This document shows, piece after piece, positions 55,014 through 64,000 of a stretch of 64,000 bases of DNA. The stretch's first letter is position 1. Each line of letters opens with the position of its first letter. Origin of the DNA: CAYZWU01 sp964482235 (lineage in GTDB: Bacteria > Planctomycetota > B15-G4 > CAYZWU01). The notes under the pieces were generated by a model. That model was not told where the DNA came from. It saw nothing but the letters and a program-made list of their open reading frames with translations, and searched no databases. The DNA is taken from positions 1 through 64,000 of the forward strand of contig CAYZWU010000009.1 of the NCBI GenBank assembly GCA_964482235.1, given 5' to 3'. Made by a program: the position numbers and the translations under genes.

Positions 55014-55955
55014 ATGAAGCGGCCGCAAGCAGCAGATGAGAGACGAGGTATTCTTATCCTGGGGTTTGCGGCTTTCTTCTTTTCCCTCTTCGGGCTCACC
55101 AGCAAGGCTGTTTCCGCCGATATCTCCTCGGTTCAGATGATCTTCGTCCGGTCGGTGATCATGGCGGTCATCATCGGCATCTGGGCCGTCAAGAGGGGGC
55201 ACAGCCTCCTCGGCAAGCGGCGCGGGATCCTTTTTCTGCGGGGAGCTTTGGGCACGGCGTCGCTCTTCGCCTTCTTCTTCGCGCTGAAGCGCCTCCCCCT
55301 GGCGGACACGATTCTGATCTTCCAGGCGCACCCCCTCGTGGTGGCGACCCTGGCCCCGCTCCTCCTCAAGGAGAGGAACAGGGCGGCCCACTGGATTCTT
55401 CTCGCTCTTTCCCTCGTCGGCGTCGGTCTCGTGGTGGGGCCCACGGGCGAGGGATCGTGGGAGGGGCGGCTCTCCATCTCGATCTGCTGCGTGCTGGCAG
55501 GCTTCGTCTACATCCTTGTGCGCTTCCTGAAGCGGACCGAGCAGACGCTCACCATCACCTTCTGGTTCCCGGCGATCTCCGTGCTCCTGACAGGGCCCGC
55601 CTTTCTCCTCGATCTGCCGGGCTTCGAATGGACTCCGCCGACGCAGCGCGACTGGGTGCTGCTGGTCCTCCTGGCGCTCACGGCCGTCATGGGGCAGGTC
55701 CTGATGACCCTGGGCCTGGGCCGGGTGCCCGCGGCACGGGGGTGCGCCGTGTCGAACCTGCAGGTGGCGCTGGCCCTCTGCTACGGGATCGTCTTCTTCG
55801 GCGAGCTCCCCGGAGTGGTCACCATCACCGGGGCGGTGCTGATCGTGCTGGTCCAGTTTCTCCTGGCCGTCACTCCCCATGCGGGGCAGGAGTCCGGGCG
55901 AGCGGCGCCGGCCGGCGAAGAGAAGGGGTCTCCTTCCACCGCCGTGCTGCACTGA
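55014..55955 (+). CDS. DMT-superfamily (EamA) transporter
   Basis: A 313-residue inner-membrane protein with ten predicted helices in two EamA repeats: FFFSLFGLTSKAVSADISSV and QMIFVRSVIMAVIIG for the first, CCVLAGFVYILVRFLKRTEQ and VLLVLLALTAVMGQVLMTLG for the second. The substrate of EamA members is usually an amino acid or metabolite and cannot be named here. The last 30 residues are polar. It converges with the malic enzyme gene. Confidence 0.9.
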   Translation: MKRPQAADERRGILILGFAAFFFSLFGLTSKAVSADISSVQMIFVRSVIMAVIIGIWAVKRGHSLLGKRRGILFLRGALGTASLFAFFFALKRLPLADTILIFQAHPLVVATLAPLLLKERNRAAHWILLALSLVGVGLVVGPTGEGSWEGRLSISICCVLAGFVYILVRFLKRTEQTLTITFWFPAISVLLTGPAFLLDLPGFEWTPPTQRDWVLLVLLALTAVMGQVLMTLGLGRVPAARGCAVSNLQVALALCYGIVFFGELPGVVTITGAVLIVLVQFLLAVTPHAGQESGRAAPAGEEKGSPSTAVLH

Positions 55956-55997
55956 TCCAACGGCTTCCCGTTCCCGAATCCGCTCCCGCTCCTCCGA

Positions 55998-58262
<2,265 letters not shown>

Positions 58263-58344
58263 GGTTCTCAGTCCTCCTGGAAAATCTGGAAGCCGGCACG
58301 TCCGCAAGGCTTCCGAAGTTTCAGTTCGATCCAAAAAGGGGCAC

Positions 58345-58374
58345 CCTATACTTTGAACGGGCAACATCAAGCAA
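58345..58374 (-). promoter_or_regulatory. Candidate promoter of the malic enzyme gene
   Basis: On the minus strand TTGCTT (58374-58369), an 18-base spacer and TATAGG (58350-58345) lie about 82 bases before the start codon. Four of six and five of six match the consensus. Confidence 0.4.
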
Positions 58375-58468
58375 AAAGACTATTCCCGGCGTTCTTTTTT
58401 TCGGCCTTCCGAACGTCCATTTCGAGCCGCCGGGCCGCGGCATCAATTCTCCCTTGAAATCGGCCGGC

Positions 58469-58477
58469 TGCTATAGT
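58469..58477 (+). promoter_or_regulatory. Extended -10 promoter of the DUF3857 gene
   Basis: TGCTATAGT: a TG dinucleotide one base before TATAGT, the extended -10 pattern. No good -35 is present. It lies 90 bases before the start codon. Confidence 0.45.
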
Positions 58478-58567
58478 TTTCTCCAGATTCGGATTCGACC
58501 CGAATGGTCGTCCGCGACGAACCTCGACTTATTTCGGATTACTTGATCTCGAACCTGGAGGAGAACC

Positions 58568-60583
58568 ATGAGGCAGTCTTTTCCGGCCTCGATCCGGCGG
58601 CTTCCCGCCCTGATCGCGGCAGCTTTTCTCCCTGTACTCTTTTTGAGCTTCGCGGCCGCAGAGGCGCAGGACGCGACGGGGAACGAGTGCGACGACGCGA
58701 TCCGCGCCCTGATCACGGAGGCCGGGGGCGCCGCCGACTATCCCGGCGCCGACGTCGTGCGGGTCTTCGACCGCACCGATGTGGATGTGGAGGCCTCGGG
58801 CCTGAGCCATACACGTCACCATACGCTGACCAAGATCCTGAACGATCAGGGCTGCCTCGGTCAGGCCGCCCTGCGCTTCGACTACGACCCGACGTCGAAC
58901 TTCGTGGACATCCTGTCGGTCCGGATCTTCCGCGCCTCGGGCAAGGTGGAGGATGTCGATGTCAGCTCCTATTCCGACGCCTATCAGCCGGCCCACATGC
59001 TCTACTGGGGGATGCGGATGAAGGTCGTGGCCCTGCCCAGGCTCGAGGTCGGCGATGCGGTCGAGGTCAAGACCTACATGAAGGGCTTTCTCATCGCATA
59101 CCTGAAGGGGAGCGACGCGGACGGCGACGAGCGGTACATTCCGCCGATGCGCGGGCATTTCTACGACATGATCCTCTTCGAGGAAACCATCCCGAGCAAG
59201 GAGAAGACCTACAAGGTCCACACGATCCGCGACCGTCCCCTGCAGTTCGATATCTTCAACGGCGACTGCTCCTGCTCCCAGACCTTCGATGAGGAGAAGT
59301 ACCACTACACCTGGAGCAAGAGCGACATCCCCGCTGTCCACCCCGAGCCGCGCGCTCCCGACAACTGGGACTACGTGACCAAGGTGGTGATGGCCACAGT
59401 CGGCTGCTGGGAGGAGAAGTCGCGCTGGTTCGAGGAGGTCAACCGCAACCAGTTCGATTCGAACGAGGCGATCCAGGCCAAGACGGACGAGATCGTGAAG
59501 GATTGCGCCAACGACGACGAGAAATGCACGGCCCTGCTCCGGTGGGTGGCCAACAACATCCGCTACTCGGGCCTGACCATGGGCGAGGGCGAGGGATACA
59601 CACTCCACCCCGGCTGGATGATCTTCGAGGAGCGCGCCGGCGTCTGCAAGGACATCGCCGGCATGCTGGTCACCATGATGCGCGCCGCCGGGATCGAGGC
59701 CTATGCCGCCATGACTATGGCCGGGGCCCGGGTGGAGTACATCCCGGCGGACCAGTTCAACCACTGCGTCGTGGCAAGGAAGAAGCCCGACGGAACGTAC
59801 GGGATGTACGATCCCACCTGGTGCCCTCTCTCCATGAACGACTGGTCCCTGGCCGAGGCGGAGCAGCATTACGTGATCGGTTCGCCCGAGGGCGAGACGC
59901 GCATGTCGATCGCCTATCATCCGCCGGAGGACTGCCTCATCCGGGTCTCTTCCAACGCCCAGCTCCTGGAGGACGGGACGCTCGAGGGTGTCATGGCGCT
60001 CGAGGGCCGGGGATGGAGCGATACCTACCTGAGGCGGATCCTGACGGGCTACAATGCGAGCCGCGAGGTGGCGCGGGTCCTGGAAGGATGGCTTCTCAGG
60101 CTTTCCCCGCGAGCCACGCTTGTCTCGATGCAGCATGGCGACTACAGGGACCTGGATACCCCTGTCACGATCACGATGAAGTACACAATTCCTGAATATG
60201 CTTTTGTTTACGGCGATCGTATCGAGCTGAAGCCTCCGGCGGCCCAGCTCCTGCTCAACCAGCTGGTCCGTGCTGCCTCGGCGACCCGTTCCGAGACCCG
60301 GACACAGCCTCTCTTCCTTTACCTGGCGGCCCGGCACGTGGCCGAGGAAACGATCCGCCTCCCGGCCGGATACAAGCTCGATCATGCAGCCAAGCCGCGA
60401 TCGATGAAGGAGAAGGCCGGCGACCTGGCCACGAGCGTGGAAAACAAGGACGGCTCTCTTCTCTTGAAGTGCGACATGGCTGTCTACAGACGGTGCACGC
60501 CGCCTGACCTGTATCCCGGTCTTTACATGGTGATGCAGGGGCTCAGAAGCTTCACCGGTGAGACGATCACCTTGAGCCGCTGA
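58568..60583 (+). CDS. Exported DUF3857 and transglutaminase-like protein, catalytic triad intact
   Basis: A 671-residue protein. A signal peptide (LPALIAAAFLPVLFLSFAAA) precedes an N-terminal DUF3857 beta domain (about 50-290) and a papain-like transglutaminase core. The triad is present: C360 in AGVCKDIAGML, H399 in FNHCVV and D415 in YDPTW. A beta-rich C-terminal domain follows. Possible role: cysteine protease, amidase or transglutaminase on envelope proteins or peptidoglycan. Ends 65 bases before its paralogue in the same direction. Confidence 0.86.
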   Translation: MRQSFPASIRRLPALIAAAFLPVLFLSFAAAEAQDATGNECDDAIRALITEAGGAADYPGADVVRVFDRTDVDVEASGLSHTRHHTLTKILNDQGCLGQAALRFDYDPTSNFVDILSVRIFRASGKVEDVDVSSYSDAYQPAHMLYWGMRMKVVALPRLEVGDAVEVKTYMKGFLIAYLKGSDADGDERYIPPMRGHFYDMILFEETIPSKEKTYKVHTIRDRPLQFDIFNGDCSCSQTFDEEKYHYTWSKSDIPAVHPEPRAPDNWDYVTKVVMATVGCWEEKSRWFEEVNRNQFDSNEAIQAKTDEIVKDCANDDEKCTALLRWVANNIRYSGLTMGEGEGYTLHPGWMIFEERAGVCKDIAGMLVTMMRAAGIEAYAAMTMAGARVEYIPADQFNHCVVARKKPDGTYGMYDPTWCPLSMNDWSLAEAEQHYVIGSPEGETRMSIAYHPPEDCLIRVSSNAQLLEDGTLEGVMALEGRGWSDTYLRRILTGYNASREVARVLEGWLLRLSPRATLVSMQHGDYRDLDTPVTITMKYTIPEYAFVYGDRIELKPPAAQLLLNQLVRAASATRSETRTQPLFLYLAARHVAEETIRLPAGYKLDHAAKPRSMKEKAGDLATSVENKDGSLLLKCDMAVYRRCTPPDLYPGLYMVMQGLRSFTGETITLSR

Positions 60584-60648
60584 AACAAGGAGTCGATACG
60601 CGGGCCCGTTCGGCGGTCCCGCCTTGCTGATAAACAGGAGAATTGGGA

Positions 60649-62610
60649 ATGAACAATCGTACATTCAGCTTGTTCGCAGGGCTCTTTCTTCTTGCGGGCC
60701 TGGTCCTTGGCCTGGCTCCGCAGGCAGGCGGCGCTGCAGCGCCGGGCGAAGAGGTGGATATCGCGGCTCTCATCCGGAAAGCGCCGGGCGAGAGCGATCT
60801 CCCCGAGGATGATCATCTCCTCCTCTACGACCACACGGAAATCACGCTGCTGCCTGACGGCCGCGTGGAGCGGCGGTATCGCCGGGTGATCAAGATCCTG
60901 ACCGAGTATGCGGTGGACGCGGTCTGCGATCCCCGGATCGGCTGGGATTCGAAGACCCAGGAGCTGGTGGTCAACTCTCTCAAGACCTATCAGAGGGACG
61001 GCACGGTCGTGGTGCAGACCACGGGCATGCCGGCCGACCACAACCTTTCCCAGGTCACACCCGACGGGCTCGACCTCTGCCCGGATTACATGCACCGGCA
61101 GGAGACCGTGGTGGCCTTCCTGGGGATCGAGCTCGGCTGCGTGGTCGACTTCGACTACACGGTGAGGGACCGGGTGGCACGGAAGAGATGGGTTGCCGAC
61201 GTGGAGCTGCTCCAGGGGCCGGCGACGACCCTCGAGCGGAAGTTCACCCTCCGCCTGCCGGCCGGCGTCGAGGCCGCCTGGAGCTCGGAGAACGGAGCCC
61301 CGATCTGCACCCTCGAGGAAAACGACAGGTCGAGGATCATCTCCTGCGCCATGAGTCAGGTGCCCGGTATCAGCACGGAGAGCGACGGAACGGGGGCGGT
61401 CGAGTTCCTTCCCTGCGTCTCCTTCTGCGCCTGGCTGGATGACAAGGGAAGCGAGACGTCGTGGTACAGCGCCCTCGTGGCGGAGATCGAAGCCGCAGCC
61501 ACCGGGCCGGATGCGCAGGGCATGGCCGCCAAGGCGGCCGATCTCTGCAAGGGGCTGCGCAACGACGATGACAAGCTGCGCAGGCTGCACGAGTTCGCGA
61601 GAAAAGCGGTCCGTTCGGTCGATTATCCGGCTCTTCTGACTGAGGAACCGGCACGCACGGCCGATCGCATCCATGAGACAGCCTATGCCTCGCAGAAGGA
61701 CCACACCGTGCTTTTGATGGCCCTCTGCCGCGCCGAGAAGATCAAGTGCTTTCCCGTCTGCATCTCGGACTGCAGCTTCTTCAAGGCCCAGACGGCCGAG
61801 GGGCTGGTGCGAGGCGTCCTGCTCTCCGTCGAGCTGCCGCAGGGGCGGTTTCTCGTCGATCCGGGCGCTCCGCTGAGCCGCGACATCGCCCTGGGCCTGC
61901 ACCCGGACCGCATCCTCGCGCTGACCGAGAGGGGCCACCGGGTGATGTACAACATGATGCCCGTCAACTGCGAGGTGATCGGAACGCTTTCCATCAAGGC
62001 CGACCGGTCGATGGAAGGGGAGATGACGGTCCATCACAACGGTCCGGGAAATCCGTTCCTCGTTCTGAGAGGGGATGAGGGTGGGCGCGACGCCTTCCTG
62101 AACGGACTGGCCGGAAAGCTGATGCCTGCCGGCAGGATGGTGTCGCACAAGATCCTGGATCTGCAGCGGAACGCAGTTTCCTACTGTCTGAAGGCTGCTG
62201 CTCCTTCACTGAAGAAGAGCGCCAACGGCAGTGTTCGCCTCACCCTGATCGATCCGGTCGACCTGGTGTCCGAGGTGCTGCCGCCCGTTTTCGGGCAGCC
62301 GGCTTCGCGCCGGAGCGCGCCGGTCTACATCCCTCATCCCGTGGTGCTCACCGCAAGGTTCGTCGTCGAGACTCCCGAGGGGCTCGATCTCCTCTTCCAG
62401 TCGTCCGGCGTCCGGATGATCAATGACAGGGGGTCGTGCGCCATCAGCTGCGAGAAGTCCGATGGGAAGCTGGTCATCGACTACATGCTCGACCTGGCCA
62501 GCGGCGTGGTCCATCCCGATTCGTACGCGGCTCTTCGCAAGCTCATCCTCGAGGCCGGCCACGAGAAGCACCGTGTCTTCGTCTTTGATAGTGACGGAAA
62601 GGGGAGCTGA
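60649..62610 (+). CDS. Exported DUF3857 paralogue with degenerate transglutaminase core
   Basis: A 653-residue protein. ATG at 60649 with CAGGAG upstream; signal peptide FSLFAGLFLLAGLVLGLA. Same domain order as the preceding gene. Aligning the helix SQKDHTVLLMALCRA with GVCKDIAGMLVTMMRA puts Q349 where the active Cys is in the neighbour, and the His strand reads RGVLLSVEL without a His; only Asp in VDPG remains. So the core is predicted to be inactive, perhaps a regulator or binding partner of its neighbour. It ends 6 bases before the dipeptidase gene, suggesting one operon. Confidence 0.84.
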   Translation: MNNRTFSLFAGLFLLAGLVLGLAPQAGGAAAPGEEVDIAALIRKAPGESDLPEDDHLLLYDHTEITLLPDGRVERRYRRVIKILTEYAVDAVCDPRIGWDSKTQELVVNSLKTYQRDGTVVVQTTGMPADHNLSQVTPDGLDLCPDYMHRQETVVAFLGIELGCVVDFDYTVRDRVARKRWVADVELLQGPATTLERKFTLRLPAGVEAAWSSENGAPICTLEENDRSRIISCAMSQVPGISTESDGTGAVEFLPCVSFCAWLDDKGSETSWYSALVAEIEAAATGPDAQGMAAKAADLCKGLRNDDDKLRRLHEFARKAVRSVDYPALLTEEPARTADRIHETAYASQKDHTVLLMALCRAEKIKCFPVCISDCSFFKAQTAEGLVRGVLLSVELPQGRFLVDPGAPLSRDIALGLHPDRILALTERGHRVMYNMMPVNCEVIGTLSIKADRSMEGEMTVHHNGPGNPFLVLRGDEGGRDAFLNGLAGKLMPAGRMVSHKILDLQRNAVSYCLKAAAPSLKKSANGSVRLTLIDPVDLVSEVLPPVFGQPASRRSAPVYIPHPVVLTARFVVETPEGLDLLFQSSGVRMINDRGSCAISCEKSDGKLVIDYMLDLASGVVHPDSYAALRKLILEAGHEKHRVFVFDSDGKGS

Positions 62611-62616
62611 AGAGCG

Positions 62617-63795
62617 ATGGCTCAAGCGGGAAAAGTGACCGACGAACTCGTGGATCGCATCCACGGGGAGGCTCTTCTCGTCGATTCCCACGTGGACACC
62701 ACGATGCGTCTCGACGAACCGTGGTTCGACTTCATGACGCGCAACAAGGACGGGCACGTCGACCTTCCCCGCCTCGAAGAGGGGAGGGTGAACGGCCTGG
62801 TGATGGCGGTCTACATGGGGAAGCAGGAGGAGGGCCATCCCGAACGGGCCGTCAGCATGGCGCTGAAGAAGATCGACGGGATCCGTTCCCTGGCGGAGAG
62901 CCATCCCGATCAGCTGGAGATCGCCCTCTCGGGTAACGACGTGAGACGGATCGCCCAGGAGGGCAGGATCGCCTTTCTCATCGGCATCGAGGGCGGCCAC
63001 ATCATCGACAACAGCCTGGAGGTGCTGCGCAGCTATTTCCGGCTGGGAGCCAGGGTGATGACCCTGACCCATTCCTTCCACCTTGACTGGGCCGATTCGT
63101 CAGGTGTGGCGGCCGCTTTGCCGGGAAAGCTCGGCGGCCTGTCTCCCTTTGGCCGCGACGTGGTTGGCGAGATGAACAGGCTCGGGATGTTGATCGACGT
63201 ATCTCATGTGTCTGACGGGACTTTCAATGACGTCCTGGCGCACTCCAAGGCGCCGGTCGCGGCGACGCATTCCGGGTGCCGCGCCGTCTGCGACCATCCG
63301 AGGAACCTGAGCGATGACATGATCAGGGAGCTGGCAGCGCGGGGCGGCGTGGTTCAGATCGTCTTCTACAGCGGTTTCGTGGATCCCGAATTTCCGGAGA
63401 AGGAGCGCCCGCTCAAGAAGATGCGCGAGGATCTCTGGAAGGCGGCAAAAGAGAAGTACGGCAAGGACACTCCCGAGGAACGTCGCGAGGTGCGCCGGAT
63501 CTGGAAGGAGTATCCCGTCGAAGCGACGTCCCTCGACCTGCTCCTCGACCACATCGATCATGTCATCGACCTTGTCGGTCCGGATTTTGTCGGTTTGGGA
63601 TCGGACTTCGACGGCATCCCCGCCCCGGTGGATCAGGTCAACGACTGCTCCATGTTCCGCAACGTGACTCGTGGCTTGCTGATGAGGGGGCACGACGCCG
63701 GAACGGTGAAGAAGGTGCTGGGAGGCAACTTCCTCCGGATCATGGATGAAGTGGCTGCGACCGCCGCGAGCGTCGGTTGTCAGGGGGGGGAGTGA
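62617..63795 (+). CDS. Membrane dipeptidase (peptidase M19)
   Basis: A 392-residue zinc dipeptidase of the renal-dipeptidase family, with no signal peptide visible. Zinc ligands by homology: DSHVDT (His-x-Asp), the glutamate in GIEGGH, and histidines in LIDVSHVSD and ATHSGCRAVCDHPRN; GLGSDFDG holds the catalytic-site aspartate region. It hydrolyses dipeptides including D-amino-acid ones. Six bases after the DUF3857 pair, so may process peptides released by them. The 3' end overlaps the convergent aroE-like frame by 56 bases. Confidence 0.93.
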   Translation: MAQAGKVTDELVDRIHGEALLVDSHVDTTMRLDEPWFDFMTRNKDGHVDLPRLEEGRVNGLVMAVYMGKQEEGHPERAVSMALKKIDGIRSLAESHPDQLEIALSGNDVRRIAQEGRIAFLIGIEGGHIIDNSLEVLRSYFRLGARVMTLTHSFHLDWADSSGVAAALPGKLGGLSPFGRDVVGEMNRLGMLIDVSHVSDGTFNDVLAHSKAPVAATHSGCRAVCDHPRNLSDDMIRELAARGGVVQIVFYSGFVDPEFPEKERPLKKMREDLWKAAKEKYGKDTPEERREVRRIWKEYPVEATSLDLLLDHIDHVIDLVGPDFVGLGSDFDGIPAPVDQVNDCSMFRNVTRGLLMRGHDAGTVKKVLGGNFLRIMDEVAATAASVGCQGGE

Positions 63796-64000
63796 TCCCA
63801 CCCACCGTGCAGGCCAGCTGAAGCAGCTCTTTCGGCGAGGTCTTGATCATGTCGAGCAGCCGGCACTGCGCCGAGCCCTGTTCCGCCCAGAGCTCGATTC
63901 CCGTTCCCACGCGCGCGCCCGATGCCGCGGCATGCCGGACGAGGGCGGTGTTCTGTGGAGAGAGCACGCCGTCGAGGACCACCTTCCCCTGCAGACTCAC
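63740..64000 (-). CDS. 3' end of a shikimate dehydrogenase-like gene, cut by the window edge
   Basis: Only 86 codons are inside the window; the gene continues past 64000. The visible part (VVLDGVLSPQNTALVRHAAA, VGTGIELWAEQGSAQCRLL) follows the C-terminal pattern of shikimate dehydrogenase (AroE): D-x-x-x-x-P-x-x-T, then G-x-E/M-x-x-x-x-Q-x-x-x-Q. The final 25 residues, rich in R and P, overlap the dipeptidase gene on the other strand and may be non-conserved. With the N terminus missing, the call is tentative. Confidence 0.6.
   Translation of the reverse strand: MSLQGKVVLDGVLSPQNTALVRHAAASGARVGTGIELWAEQGSAQCRLLDMIKTSPKELLQLACTVGGITPPPDNRRSRRSQPLHP

Larger units (their letters stand above)
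58263..58567. other. Divergent promoter region between malic enzyme and DUF3857 gene
   Basis: A 305-base gap without a gene. It holds a candidate promoter for each side, listed separately. Confidence 0.6.

Overview
The window is high-GC bacterial DNA densely packed with genes. It carries about 45 protein genes, one tRNA, and no rRNA, CRISPR array or insertion sequence that I can recognise. The gene content points to Planctomycetota or a neighbouring deep lineage, with moderate confidence and from recall rather than a search: secreted beta-helix proteins ending in a TPYGD / PFQALVG domain, a 95-residue protein I associate with planctomycetes, DUF1573, HEAT and DUF3857 proteins, a Bat operon, and unusual fusions.

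Layout. 0.5-5 kb: a secreted parallel beta-helix protein, then sucrose synthase on the minus strand, divergent from recG. 7.4-18 kb: a secreted HEAT-repeat protein, then a tightly overlapping MoxR-DUF58-BatA-BatB/C-BatD-BatE operon. 18-20 kb (minus): coaE and rho. 20.9-24.6 kb: a membrane-anchored coiled-coil protein ending in a BRCT domain, then tatC and cinA. 24.6-29 kb: a tRNA-Gln with clear promoter and terminator opens a visibly less GC-rich stretch with a small conserved protein, a DUF2202 protein, a DmeF-type metal exporter and a second beta-helix protein related to the first. 29.3-35.2 kb: a tungstate uptake operon (tupABC) followed by two moeA genes, the second fused to a periplasmic-binding-like domain; together they form a metal-to-pterin cofactor unit.

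35.2-44.4 kb (minus): a colinear series of GT9 glycosyltransferase, two radical SAM proteins, a TMTC-like membrane glycosyltransferase, a DUF1573 protein, a four-heme cytochrome fused to a degenerate phosphoesterase, and a sulfatase-family hydrolase. A third radical SAM gene diverges from it across an intergenic region with two long inverted repeats. 46-49.5 kb: a Gfo/Idh/MocA oxidoreductase and a large surface protein with carboxypeptidase-regulatory-like repeats. 49.6-58.3 kb: nucleoside uptake and salvage (nupC, pnp), ndk, an ADP-forming acyl-CoA synthetase, a DMT transporter and a malic enzyme with a phosphotransacetylase-like tail. 58.5-64 kb: two tandem DUF3857/transglutaminase-like proteins, the second without its catalytic residues, a membrane dipeptidase, and the 3' end of an aroE-like gene leaving the window.

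Most operons use 4-base ATGA or GTGA stop-start overlaps, which fixed many starts. The points most worth following are the radical SAM / GT9 / TMTC / cytochrome cluster with its palindromic divergent region, the membrane BRCT protein, the pseudo-transglutaminase pair, and the pseudo-phosphoesterase cytochrome.
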